DNA of 64,000 nt from Allorhodopirellula heiligendammensis (GTDB lineage Bacteria; Planctomycetota; Planctomycetia; Pirellulales; Pirellulaceae), in NCBI RefSeq assembly GCF_007860105.1, contig NZ_SJPU01000003.1, forward strand, positions 620,001-684,000, given 5' to 3'. This document shows, piece by piece, positions 27,239 through 36,302 of this stretch (position 1 is the first letter of the stretch; every line of letters begins with the position of its first letter). The position numbers and the translations under genes were made by a program. Below the pieces are notes generated by a model. That model was not told the DNA's origin. It made no database searches and saw only the letters and a list, made by a program, of their open reading frames with translations.

Positions 27239-30000
27239 TCAGCCTCCGCGGCGGGCGATGAACCGTAGAAACGATTGCTCAAAAGTTGTTCAGTTAGAAA
27301 GATTAGCACCGCCAGCAACATCAGTGGCCCGTGCAAGGACACAGGTGCACCGGCACGCCCCCCCGCTTGCAGCGAAAGGCCGTTGAGTTCATTGGCAATC
27401 GACCACCCGTCATCACCAAACCATTGAATCAGGGTGTCGAGCTGAGTCGATTTGTCTTGGGACCAGATCGCCGGAAGGTTCGCAGAGAGCCCGCTCCATA
27501 TGTCCGCACCTCTCAGGAAATACGTTCCAGGGGTCAGGGTGTCGTCGATCAAAACACTCGAATTTTCAACCGGGAGCGATCGCCCGCTCGGCTGGCCCGG
27601 TGTGTAGAGTTCAACGGTGGGAGTTGTCTCGTCAATTTCGGGTTTCACTGACAGGCGTGGCGAGGCAACGACGACGTCCTCATCGGCGGACTCGTTAAGG
27701 TGAAGTAGAGCGGTTTGCCCAGCGAGAATTGTCGTCTCGCTGCGATCGATTCCCGCCGCCCACGCCGCCAGTCCTCTGACCGCCATGAACGCAGGCCAGG
27801 CGTCGCCTGCCCCAAACAGATCGTTCCAACTTCGAGTGTTGGCGCTGAGTGCAGGTAGTGGTGTGGTGGTCAGGGCAATTCGCCCCTGCTCAAACTCTTT
27901 AACGAGCACGGCGGGGTTACCGCTGGTCGGATCGTCACGGTTGGCAGGGTATCTCGCGATCACCTTCCATGTGGCGTTGGCGGCCGGGGGTGTGGCGGAT
28001 GCCGTGGCAGGCTGATTGAAGGCACTGCCGTCGCTGACCTGCCAATACCTACGAATGCGAAAATCACTCCAGTTCGGCGGTGAGGTCGGTCGCATTAAAG
28101 TAGAAAACACGGGATGCGTGCTCTCAGTGACTTGCCAGAACGTACCCGGCACAGGGATCCTCCATAAACGCACGATGGGAGGAATGATCGCATCGGCGGG
28201 TGACACCTCCGTGCGCACTTGATCATCATCGCTGGGCACGCCGAGCATCTCAGTCGCTGGCCCGAGGCTGATGACCAAGCCGCCACCACGCGATACCACT
28301 TGTGCGATGTCGTTCCACATCGTCGTGGTGATTCCGGCAGCCGATCCGACGTTGGCTTGCGCTCGCGCGTCGAATCGCAGGGGTGGGTCGATCAGCATGA
28401 CCAGATCAAACAGGTTCCAGTCCACGGCCGCGAGGTCACGATAACTCACGGTTTCGATGTGGTAGCTCGCCGATGGATCACCGGGCGCATGCGGAGCTGT
28501 CATCGCAGCAGCCATGACCGTCGTTTCATCGGCATCGTCGCCCACCATCAGGACGTGCGGCGGCGCCGGCAGGTCGACGGTCACGAATCGAATGTTGTCC
28601 CATTCAAAACGATCGCTCCCGATCAGTTCCACGACGGCGTGATGGGTACCTCGAGGCAGCGGCGGAAGTGTCAGCGAGACTTCTTTGGCTGTGCCGTTGC
28701 CAAGTTCGATGGAGGCGCGGTCAACGGTTTTGAGCGGTGGAAGCACAACCTTTCCGTCTCGAACGACCGGCAGAGAAGGATCCTGCTCATAGAGACTCAA
28801 TTGCACCGTCGCCGAAAATGCTTGGGGTGATTTTGTTTCGGTACTAACGCGTTTGGTGTCGCCGGTGCCCGTGGTCGCCTCGGCATCCCAGACACCGACA
28901 TCAAAGCGAATCGGGATGGCGGTGCCTGGCGCAGGTGCCACCTCGCCAACTTGGGGTGGAGAGATCCACGGATTGATCGCCGAAGCCGCGCTGGCTGCTA
29001 CGCTTTCAGCTGATTTGCCACGGCCATCAAGATCGGTTCGCTCGTGGGTATTCAAGATGCTGATCGGCACGTCGTCGTGTTGGTCCGCCATGAGGGGCGA
29101 CCGGTCACTTGAGGTCGGAACGTTCTCGTCCCAACTCGCCGCAGCCATGTCGGAGATCACGACAACCTGTCGGTACGGCAGGTTGCTGGTACGAACCAGT
29201 TCGACGGCCGTCGTAATCCGCGCGGTGATCGGCTCGGGGACGGCATGCGGTGTGATCCGATCCAGCCGTGCTCGAGCAGCCCTCGGGTCGAGTGAAAATC
29301 CCGCCGGAGAGGCCGAGCGGTCGATGATGGCGACGCGGCTGCCCTGGGGTAGAGCGTCGATCAGTTCCCCGGCACGCTCAAGTGCAACGGATAATCGAGT
29401 GCCTGCTAAGTCCAGCCCCTGCTGCTCACGAAGTTCCTCGGTGGTACCGCGGGCGGTCACTTCAATGCTCTCCACCGCACCGCGGAATGGATCGCTCGTT
29501 CGCCAAGCTGAGGATGGTGAATTGTCGATCACAATTGCGACCGCCATCGGACCACCGTCCTCAAATTGCGGACCCGTGGTAGTGAAGGCTGTGCGAACCC
29601 CCGTGAACACACTGATGCAGGCCAGTAAAATGGCGGCAAACAATAGCGTCCACGCGAGCGATCGAGCCATTCCCCGAGAAAATGCGGTTGACGCCATTCC
29701 CAGCATCCCCACCCCTGCGATCAACAGCAACCCCATCGTGAGCCACTGCGAAGTGGCTGCAGCATTGATGTGAGGGCGAGCTAACACCATCGCAAACACG
29801 ATCAGGGCGAGTACGCGTAGCGCCAGCAACCACCAGCGACGGACCCGCAAACGGCTGCTCTGAGTCGTCAGTCGCTGTCGCAGAAACGACACTGCTGGAA
29901 AGACCACGCGTCGCGGCGGTTGACGTGCCAACAGATGCAAGGCGATGGGAACCCCCGCCGCCAATGTTCCCAACAGCAATGTCGCACTGAGAAAGCTCAT
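27235..30000 (-). CDS. BatA-type N-terminal membrane domain protein with vWA region
   Basis: A 921-residue protein beginning with the BatA pattern: FLSATLLLGTLAAGVPIALHLL, the PPRRVVFPAVSFLR loop and a second membrane segment WWLLALRVLALIVFAMVLARP. Two more hydrophobic segments follow near residues 85-130. The vWA-like region has IVIDNSPSS near residue 158 (DxSxS type). A central GATase1-like domain starts near VLMVGDDADETTVMAAAM, and a membrane segment lies near the C-terminus (LHGPLMLLAVLIFLTEQLL). It overlaps both neighbours by 4 bp, giving an operon of hydrolase, BatA-type and vWA genes. It probably acts as an envelope complex with the 24794 product. Confidence 0.87.
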   Translation of the reverse strand: MSFLSATLLLGTLAAGVPIALHLLARQPPRRVVFPAVSFLRQRLTTQSSRLRVRRWWLLALRVLALIVFAMVLARPHINAAATSQWLTMGLLLIAGVGMLGMASTAFSRGMARSLAWTLLFAAILLACISVFTGVRTAFTTTGPQFEDGGPMAVAIVIDNSPSSAWRTSDPFRGAVESIEVTARGTTEELREQQGLDLAGTRLSVALERAGELIDALPQGSRVAIIDRSASPAGFSLDPRAARARLDRITPHAVPEPITARITTAVELVRTSNLPYRQVVVISDMAAASWDENVPTSSDRSPLMADQHDDVPISILNTHERTDLDGRGKSAESVAASAASAINPWISPPQVGEVAPAPGTAIPIRFDVGVWDAEATTGTGDTKRVSTETKSPQAFSATVQLSLYEQDPSLPVVRDGKVVLPPLKTVDRASIELGNGTAKEVSLTLPPLPRGTHHAVVELIGSDRFEWDNIRFVTVDLPAPPHVLMVGDDADETTVMAAAMTAPHAPGDPSASYHIETVSYRDLAAVDWNLFDLVMLIDPPLRFDARAQANVGSAAGITTTMWNDIAQVVSRGGGLVISLGPATEMLGVPSDDDQVRTEVSPADAIIPPIVRLWRIPVPGTFWQVTESTHPVFSTLMRPTSPPNWSDFRIRRYWQVSDGSAFNQPATASATPPAANATWKVIARYPANRDDPTSGNPAVLVKEFEQGRIALTTTPLPALSANTRSWNDLFGAGDAWPAFMAVRGLAAWAAGIDRSETTILAGQTALLHLNESADEDVVVASPRLSVKPEIDETTPTVELYTPGQPSGRSLPVENSSVLIDDTLTPGTYFLRGADIWSGLSANLPAIWSQDKSTQLDTLIQWFGDDGWSIANELNGLSLQAGGRAGAPVSLHGPLMLLAVLIFLTEQLLSNRFYGSSPAAEAE

Positions 30001-30770
30001 TCCTCGATTGATACCGCCAACAATCGCAGACGCTCGACTAAGCGGAACAGCGTGTCGGTCTCGATTGTGTGAGGACCTTGGAACGCCATGAATTCGACAT
30101 TGACTTCACCACCTCGGAGCAGGTCTCGCAATGCCTCGGCACTGGCAAACGGCAGAATGGGATCGATTCGCCCGTGTGACTGCAGCACATGAGTATCCGC
30201 CAACCGCGAAAGATTCGCCTTCCACAATGACTCGCAGATCAACGTCCCTGAGAATTGGACGAGGATGCTGGGAGGGCGTACCTCTCCGCGCAATGCTAAA
30301 TCCATCGTCAACATCGAGCCTTGAGAAAACCCACCCAACACGTACGGCGTGCCCTCGGGGAAATTTGCTAACACCTTCGAGACTGTGTCGGCCAAGGTTC
30401 CACGTGCCTCATCGAGGCCCGGGGGAACTTCGTCGTGTAATTCAGCGAAGCGATTTGTCTGCAATAGCTCCTGCAGCATGCCCATATTGAGTGGCCACCA
30501 TGCTCGGCCCTCCGGCATCCCCACATCGGACAAGTCATGAGGGGCTTCGGGGTAGATAAACTGCAATTGGGCTGAATCTCGACCGATCCACTCGATCAAG
30601 TGCGGCGTCAGCGAGGCGAGGTCATCGCCAGGAGCACCATAGCCATGGCACAGAATGACGGGAATGCGTGGCTCCTCGGATCCGTCGACGACGAGGCAGC
30701 GGAGTGAGCCGATGGTTTCAATGCGAGGCCGGGCGGCATATCCGTCGGCCGAATGGTTTGGTTTGTTCAT
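29997..30770 (-). CDS. Phospholipase/carboxylesterase-type alpha/beta hydrolase
   Basis: A 257-residue cytosolic serine hydrolase of the acyl-protein thioesterase/carboxylesterase family. The triad can be placed: Ser in LGGFSQGSML, Asp in SHGRIDPILPF and His in FQGPHTI near the C-terminus. The oxyanion-side motif ILCHGYGAPGDDLAS is at residue 39. No signal peptide is seen. It is the first gene of a three-gene operon with the BatA-type and vWA membrane proteins (4-bp ATGA overlap), but why an esterase is coupled to them is unclear. Confidence 0.88.
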   Translation of the reverse strand: MNKPNHSADGYAARPRIETIGSLRCLVVDGSEEPRIPVILCHGYGAPGDDLASLTPHLIEWIGRDSAQLQFIYPEAPHDLSDVGMPEGRAWWPLNMGMLQELLQTNRFAELHDEVPPGLDEARGTLADTVSKVLANFPEGTPYVLGGFSQGSMLTMDLALRGEVRPPSILVQFSGTLICESLWKANLSRLADTHVLQSHGRIDPILPFASAEALRDLLRGGEVNVEFMAFQGPHTIETDTLFRLVERLRLLAVSIEE

Positions 30771-30901
30771 GCCAATAGGTTACGCGAAACACCGTGTCCC
30801 CTGCCAGCCACACTCCTAAACTGGTCCCAGACTGGGCCGCCAGTCTATCCTGAGCCCCGCGACACACGCGAAGCCTTCCCAGCATGCACAAAACACCTCC
30901 A

Positions 30902-32992
30902 TCACTCCACTGTCGACATCCCCAATTGCCGCATTTTTCGATACAGATTCGACCGATCTAACCCCAGACGCCGCGCTGCCTTCGTCATGTTGCCATCACA
31001 TGCGGCGATGACGGACTCGATATGCGCAACCTGAAACTCGCGTGTGGCGTCTTGAAGGTCTGGGGCCACGCCGTCGCCCGCGAGCGTCACCGCATTGCGG
31101 CGGGAGGACTCGCTTCCTTGAAGCATTAAATCCGCTTCGCCAATCGTGTCGCCATCGCTCAGGTAGGACACCCGCTCAATCGTATTGCGTAGTTCCCGAA
31201 CGTTGCCCGGCCAGGGGTGAGCGAGCATCGCTCGGGTGGCCGATTCGTCGAGCGAAGGCACTGCCCGTCCAATTTCGCGGCAAAAATGGGCCAAGAAATG
31301 TTCTGCTAGCAGAATGACATCACTGCCTCGGCCCGCCAATGGCGGCAGCGTCAATGAGACCACGTTGAGCCTGAAAAATAGGTCTTCCCGAAATCGTTTC
31401 GCCGCGATCAATTCCTGCAGGGGTTGATTCGTCGCAGCGATGACTCGTGTATCGACTGGAATGGTTTGAGAACCGCCGACGCGAACTACCACGTGTTCCT
31501 CAAGTACACGAAGAAGCTTCGCTTGTCCCCCTAAACTCATGTCTCCGATCTCGTCCAGAAACAGGGTGCCGCCGTGGGCGAGTTCAAACTTCCCTGGACG
31601 TGTCCCTGATGCATCGGTGAAGGAGCCTTTCTCGTGACCGAATAATTCGCTTTCGAGCAACGACTCCACCAACGCTGCACAGTTCACGGCCACGAATGGC
31701 CCATTTCGCCGTTCGCTGTGGTAATGAATCTGCTGGGCGAGCACCTCTTTGCCCGTGCCATTTTGCCCTAGGATCAGCACGCTCAAATCTGTCGCGGCAA
31801 CCTTTGCAGCTTGTTTGCGTAATTCGCCGATCAACGCATGTTTCCCGATCAACGGATTGGACTCCGCGGCCTGTGCGACCAATCGATCTCGCGTGCGAGT
31901 CAGTTGGACACGTGTTCGCTGCGAATCGATCGCGACGACCGCATGTCGTGCCAATTCGGTCAGTGTGTCTGCGTCGGATGTATCAAAGACGGGGCCGCGG
32001 TCTTTACCCGGGCTGGCGTTGATGGCTTCGAATACACCGGCAATCTGGTGGCGTGAATTGAGCATGGGCACCGCCACCAGAGATCGGGTGTGGAACTGCT
32101 GGGCTTGGTCGACCCGACGATTCACACGTCCCTCATCATCGCCGCCTGCGGCCCACCAGCACGGACGCCCCGATTGCAATACCTCGCCGACGATCCCCTC
32201 GCGATCGTCCACCTCGAGCACACCGCCCTCGATTCCAATCGCAGGCCGACCGATTAAACGGTGTTGGCCCTGGTCCCAAAGAAAGATGGTGGCCCGTTCG
32301 CAAGCGAGCACTTCGCAGGCGCAGCGAGCAATCGATTCCAGCAAGGCCTCATCACCATCAACCTGCTGCCACTGGGCAGCCGCCTGCAGCATTTTGCTCA
32401 GTTGCCACAGACGGCGAGTGTTATCGCGCCGATCACGCCGGAGCCGGAACCACTGGCCGAACGCCTTCGCCAATGACATCAGTCGTTCAGCAGGTGCGGG
32501 TTGGGATCCGATTGACAGGAGCATCGCCATGTTGGGCATTTCCCATGCCGCGTCGTCGCGGCCAGATTGCGCGCTATCGATCCCAATCGCCGCAAATTCG
32601 CCATCCACGACCACCTCACCCCGGTCAATCGCCTCGCCCGCGAGAGTCGGTGCGGACGGCCAGCTGGGACCGCTCCAGAAATCGATTACCCAGTCGCTAC
32701 CGTTCTGCGAAACGACGCCGCATCGCACCGCCGCGTCGCGAAATGCTGCCGGGCGGCGTGCTTTCGGGGCACTGACTCCCTGTTGGAGCGGTACCCACGG
32801 GAGCAATTCGGACATGATTTCTTCCATGATCGCCTGGTCCGACGAGCGGCACATGTCTGGCATTTCAACGTCCCCGGAAGCGGCCGTCGAATCGAGCAAT
32901 CGCGGATTATCTTGGGCAGTCGATGCGGGCCTTGAACTACCCCTGGGCGCTCTCGAAAGTGGATTGGGGGGGCCGATCACGTCGTTTTCCAT
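30902..32992 (-). CDS. GAF-domain sigma-54-dependent transcriptional regulator
   Basis: A 696-residue enhancer-binding protein. A poorly conserved N-terminal 190 residues precede a GAF domain (about 205-360; [19 protein letters not shown] and [10 protein letters not shown]). The AAA+ core has Walker A GQNGTGKE near 410, the loop GSFTDA near 456 in place of the usual GAFTGA, and Walker B-type [12 protein letters not shown]. The C-terminal Fis-type helix-turn-helix includes [22 protein letters not shown]. It should activate sigma-54 promoters in response to a ligand bound by GAF, if the altered loop still contacts sigma-54. It is divergent from fabI, about 100 bp apart. Confidence 0.92.
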   Translation of the reverse strand: MENDVIGPPNPLSRAPRGSSRPASTAQDNPRLLDSTAASGDVEMPDMCRSSDQAIMEEIMSELLPWVPLQQGVSAPKARRPAAFRDAAVRCGVVSQNGSDWVIDFWSGPSWPSAPTLAGEAIDRGEVVVDGEFAAIGIDSAQSGRDDAAWEMPNMAMLLSIGSQPAPAERLMSLAKAFGQWFRLRRDRRDNTRRLWQLSKMLQAAAQWQQVDGDEALLESIARCACEVLACERATIFLWDQGQHRLIGRPAIGIEGGVLEVDDREGIVGEVLQSGRPCWWAAGGDDEGRVNRRVDQAQQFHTRSLVAVPMLNSRHQIAGVFEAINASPGKDRGPVFDTSDADTLTELARHAVVAIDSQRTRVQLTRTRDRLVAQAAESNPLIGKHALIGELRKQAAKVAATDLSVLILGQNGTGKEVLAQQIHYHSERRNGPFVAVNCAALVESLLESELFGHEKGSFTDASGTRPGKFELAHGGTLFLDEIGDMSLGGQAKLLRVLEEHVVVRVGGSQTIPVDTRVIAATNQPLQELIAAKRFREDLFFRLNVVSLTLPPLAGRGSDVILLAEHFLAHFCREIGRAVPSLDESATRAMLAHPWPGNVRELRNTIERVSYLSDGDTIGEADLMLQGSESSRRNAVTLAGDGVAPDLQDATREFQVAHIESVIAACDGNMTKAARRLGLDRSNLYRKMRQLGMSTVE

Positions 32993-33096
32993 TTTGGAGA
33001 CTCAAGGATGCCTTGTGAGCACGCACGCATCCGGCGATGATAGTCCACCCCCACAGCAAAATTCGACCCAATCTAGCCGCAAAAAAGGTGATGGAA

Positions 33097-33924
33097 ATGC
33101 AATTTGAAGGAAAAAAAGGACTTATTGTCGGTGTCGCGAACGATCACTCGATCGCTTGGGCTATCGCGCAGCAAATTCTCGCCGGCGGTGGGAAGTGTGG
33201 ATTCACACATTTACCCGACCGTCCCGATGATGAAAAGAAAAAAAATCGACGTCGGGTGGCCAAGCTCACCGACCAGTACGAGGGTGCTGAATTCCTCCTG
33301 CCGATGGATGCTAACAACGATGACGACATTCGTAGTGTGATGGAGCATACCGAGAAGACCTTTGGCAAGATCGACTTTCTGCTGCACTCGATTGCGTTCG
33401 CAGATCGCGACGACCTCGGCCGGGAAACACTGCACACTTCCCGCAAAGGCTTCAAAATTGCGATGGAAGCTAGCGTGTTCTCTCTGATGGCGGTGACCGC
33501 TGCTGCCGAGCCGATCCTCGCACCGGGGGGGGCAGTGCTGACAATGACTTACTACGGAGGCGAGAAATGCGTCCCCGGATACAACGTCATGGGCGTCTGC
33601 AAGGCAGCTCTGGAGGCTTCGATGCGTTACCTTGCGTTCGACATGGGCGCCCGCAAGGTCCGCGTCAATGCGCTTTCAGCAGGACCGATTCGGACCCTCG
33701 CTGGACGCGCCGCAGGCGTCGAAGACATGCTGCAGATGTACGAACATATGGCACCGCTGGGCCGCAACGTGACCCACGAAGAAGTCGGGCGGACGGGCGC
33801 ATTCCTGCTCAGCGACGATAGCACCGGTATCACCGGCGAAGTCCTTCACGTCGACGGTGGCTACAACGCCATGGGCAGCCCAGGTCGACTGCTCGACGAA
33901 ATCAAAAAGTCGAAATCTAGCTGA
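33097..33924 (+). CDS. fabI: Enoyl-[acyl-carrier-protein] reductase (NADH)
   Basis: A 275-residue short-chain dehydrogenase of the FabI type, which reduces trans-2-enoyl-ACP in the last step of fatty acid elongation. FabI marks are GLIVGVANDHSIAWAIA at the NAD site, LLHSIAFAD, and the catalytic pair in YNVMGVCKAAL (Tyr, six residues, Lys). ISAGPIRTLA-type motif appears as LSAGPIRTLAG. The start ATG 33097 is preferred because AGGTGA stands five bases upstream; an ATG at 33091 is also possible. It is monocistronic and divergent from the sigma-54 regulator. Confidence 0.95.
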   Translation: MQFEGKKGLIVGVANDHSIAWAIAQQILAGGGKCGFTHLPDRPDDEKKKNRRRVAKLTDQYEGAEFLLPMDANNDDDIRSVMEHTEKTFGKIDFLLHSIAFADRDDLGRETLHTSRKGFKIAMEASVFSLMAVTAAAEPILAPGGAVLTMTYYGGEKCVPGYNVMGVCKAALEASMRYLAFDMGARKVRVNALSAGPIRTLAGRAAGVEDMLQMYEHMAPLGRNVTHEEVGRTGAFLLSDDSTGITGEVLHVDGGYNAMGSPGRLLDEIKKSKSS

Positions 33925-33929
33925 CAAGC

Positions 33930-34667
33930 TTACTCTGGCTTGCGAAATCGCATCAGGTAGTTTTCCTCGAACGAGTCTATCTCGATTTCATCAACGAACT
34001 GCAGCCCGGCCCCTTCGACCTCCTCGCGGAAGACGTCCTGGCCGGCACGCACGTGGCCGAGGATGAATTCCCGGGACGTGCCCGGGATGCGATGGAAGTC
34101 AATCAGTACCAACAGCCCACCCGGCTTCAGTGCCCGTTTGATAGATGCCAACATCTCCTCGTAGTTTTCGAAGTGATGGTACGTATCGCAAATGAACACG
34201 AGGTCCACTGACGCCGGTGGCAGGCGGATCGAAACATCGGTCCCCAGCACGGGCGTCAGATTCTTGATGCCATCGGCCGTCGCCTGAGCTGCGATGTGTT
34301 GAAGGAATTTGGGTGCTACGTCGACGCTGTATACCCAGCCATCCCACCCGGTCGAGCGAGCGAACAACCGGCTGTAAAAACCTGTCCCGGCTCCGATGTC
34401 AGCGATGCTTTCGCCCGGTTGGATGTCACAGGCTGCCAGCACCTCTTCGCGGGCGCTGTACACCTCGCGGCTCTCAACCTCAAAGCGTGACAACCACTCA
34501 TCGACGTCGAGATCGGGATCTTGAAAGGTGGCATTGATCCCAGGTGGTATCTTCGTGCTATCGATCGCGGGAGCGACTGTGGAGTCCTGGCCAGTCGCCC
34601 CACGAGGGCCGATTGCAATCAAACTGGCGAGCAGCGATGTGGATACGAGAATGTATGACAGTCTCAT
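33930..34667 (-). CDS. Exported SAM-dependent methyltransferase
   Basis: A 245-residue protein with a class I methyltransferase core: motif I ESIADIGAGTGFYSRLFA near residue 86, motif II region GWVYSVDVAP, VDLVFICDTYHHFENYEEML and KRALKPGGLLVLIDF. Unusually, it starts with a Sec-like signal peptide (LSYILVSTSLLASLIAIGPRGATGQ), which would place it outside the cytoplasm, where SAM is not expected. It may instead be retained as a membrane-anchored protein facing the cytoplasm, but the residues after the hydrophobic stretch look like a cleavage site. It converges on fabI with only a 5-bp gap. Substrate unknown. Confidence 0.85.
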   Translation of the reverse strand: MRLSYILVSTSLLASLIAIGPRGATGQDSTVAPAIDSTKIPPGINATFQDPDLDVDEWLSRFEVESREVYSAREEVLAACDIQPGESIADIGAGTGFYSRLFARSTGWDGWVYSVDVAPKFLQHIAAQATADGIKNLTPVLGTDVSIRLPPASVDLVFICDTYHHFENYEEMLASIKRALKPGGLLVLIDFHRIPGTSREFILGHVRAGQDVFREEVEGAGLQFVDEIEIDSFEENYLMRFRKPE

Positions 34668-34846
34668 GTTGGTAACTCATCTACGGAAGGGGGACTACTC
34701 TGCGACGATCATCAACGTGGCCGCAGATCGATTAAGAGTGTAACCTGAGTGGACCTGGACGGGCGACCTGGAAACCCAGTCGAGCGAAGGTCGGTCGTCA
34801 AGACTTTCCTCTCTCCGGTACGTGCACCCTCCGGGCTCGTCCAACA

Positions 34847-34876
34847 AAAGCCAGTGCGTTCAAAGCCAGTGCGTTG
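34847..34876. repeat. 15-bp tandem duplication
   Basis: AAAAGCCAGTGCGTT (34847-34861) is followed directly by CAAAGCCAGTGCGTT (34862-34876), differing in the first base. It lies in the non-coding stretch between the methyltransferase and the carbonic anhydrase genes. Confidence 0.6.
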
Positions 34877-34945
34877 AAGCTAGTGATATTGACGTTTTTC
34901 TTTCCTCTCCGGCCGGCATGTCCAACCGGAAAGGAAGCCTCTAGC

Positions 34946-35051
34946 AGCCTGTTGAGTTCGCTGTCCGGATGCACAAATACCTACCGGCAGCACAAGCGAG
35001 GGACGAAATGGACTACCTCGCTGGCATGTGGGGTTAGAAAATCAACAGGCT
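34946..35051. mobile_element. Possible MITE-like or decayed insertion sequence remnant
   Basis: Perfect 10-bp inverted ends AGCCTGTTGA (34946-34955) and TCAACAGGCT (35042-35051) bound 106 bp of non-coding DNA. No transposase remnant was recognised and no target duplication was confirmed. The same ends would have to occur elsewhere in the genome to prove mobility. Confidence 0.3.
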
Positions 35052-35135
35052 TCAGGCCCAACAAGCGGGCGAGGTGAGCATCGAATATATTCGGCGATCA
35101 TTTCCACGCCTCGCGTGCTATCCAATCGAAGTTGT

Positions 35136-35906
35136 TTACTCTTCCATGAAGGTGACGATTCCCGTGTCCATATTGTAGATCCCACCGACGATCTTAATCT
35201 CTCCCTCGGACTCCATGTCTTTTAAGATGGGGCTCTTGGCACGGATCGCGTCCATCGTCAATCGCACATTCTCTTCAGCTACCATGTGGACGAACTCATC
35301 GTTCGTACTGGATTTTTCACCGTCGTAATCAGCAAAGTGTGCAACGGCAGGTCGAATGTTTTCGAGCATCGAGGTGATGTTTCCCAGTTCGACATTGTCG
35401 ATCGCGCCCTTGATCGCACCGCAGTGTTCGTGGCCGAGGACCAGAATGAGCTTGGAGCCAGAAACCCTGCACCCAAACTCCATGCTGCCGACGATATCGG
35501 TATTCTCGAAGTTGCCAGCGATCCGTGCTACGAACAGGTCTCCGATTCCACGGTCAAAGGCATCCTCGACTGTAATGCGTGAATCCAGACATGACAGAAT
35601 GACGGCCTTCGGGAATTGACCCAATGCCGCTTCGCGAACCTGTTTCGAATGGTCTCGTTGGGTCAGCGTTCCAGCTGCAAATCTTTGATTGCCTTCCTTG
35701 AGCATCTGAAGAACATCATCGGGGGTCAGTTTGTCGCGTTCTTCCTCGGTCAAGACTCGCACCACGAGTGGTTCTTCAAATTCGGAGTCGGGAGCGGAGT
35801 CTGATTGGATCGCCTGAGTTTCGTTCTCGGTGCAACCAGTTGCATGCAGGCATGCCAAGCACGCGATCGCGAGTAGAGTGGAACCCAGGTGTGTTGATGC
35901 TGTCAT
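35136..35906 (-). CDS. Beta-class carbonic anhydrase, exported lipoprotein
   Basis: A 256-residue zinc enzyme that interconverts carbon dioxide and bicarbonate. The zinc and active-site residues are present: Cys and Asp-Arg in LSCLDSR, and His and Cys in LGHEHCGA. The core RIAGNFENTDIVGSMEFG stretch also fits the family. The N-terminus is a lipoprotein signal with lipobox ATGC (Cys near residue 25), followed by an acidic linker, so the enzyme is expected outside the cytoplasm, attached to a membrane. The linker and core are otherwise normal in length. It is monocistronic. Confidence 0.92.
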   Translation of the reverse strand: MTASTHLGSTLLAIACLACLHATGCTENETQAIQSDSAPDSEFEEPLVVRVLTEEERDKLTPDDVLQMLKEGNQRFAAGTLTQRDHSKQVREAALGQFPKAVILSCLDSRITVEDAFDRGIGDLFVARIAGNFENTDIVGSMEFGCRVSGSKLILVLGHEHCGAIKGAIDNVELGNITSMLENIRPAVAHFADYDGEKSSTNDEFVHMVAEENVRLTMDAIRAKSPILKDMESEGEIKIVGGIYNMDTGIVTFMEE

Positions 35907-36302
35907 GTTAGTGTCTCGTGTGTTTTGGTTTGTGTGGCGTTAATTTGAATGTTGCCAATCATACTCGATCGAAACCAATCACTTGCCGGGCAGAGTCAGG
36001 ATCCAGGTAATTTTTAGTGACCTTTGATATCGACCGCTCGATCCTTAGCCCAACAGCCGTAGCAACGGCAAAATGGCTCGGGCGCGTTTTCGCAGGGCTG
36101 TCGGACGTTGACCGGCGTGCCCCGATCGTGAAACGTGAGCATCTTGACCAACGACGCGTGACGCACCGGTTGCATTTCGAGTATTTGTTCTCAACGCGAT
36201 TTGATGAGTCGAATTGGCGAAACTCGTGATCCACTCGACACGAACGCACTCTTAGTTCGCGTTCAATCGGTGTGCGATTGACCCGTTGATCAAGTGAGGG
36301 AT
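35907..36302. other. Intergenic region, 396 bp
   Basis: Lies upstream of the carbonic anhydrase gene and downstream of aroB. Short frames on both strands (35959-36312 minus, 36017-36229 plus) have no recognisable domain, signal or composition, and I see no repeat. Confidence 0.5.

Larger units (their letters stand above)
34668..35135. other. Intergenic region with degenerate repeats, 468 bp
   Basis: No gene is supported. It contains a 15-bp tandem duplication (34847-34876) and the inverted-repeat element at 34946-35051. Short frames such as 34874-35077 look like translated repeat DNA, not genes. Confidence 0.5.

Noticed and set aside
28853..29773. 306-residue plus-strand frame
   Set aside because: Antisense to the BatA-type gene; Ser/Arg/Ala-rich, no domain.
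31749..33107. 452-residue plus-strand frame
   Set aside because: Antisense to the sigma-54 activator; Ser/Arg-rich, no domain.
34874..35077. 67-residue plus-strand frame
   Set aside because: Lies across the inverted-repeat element and tandem duplication; looks like translated repeat DNA.
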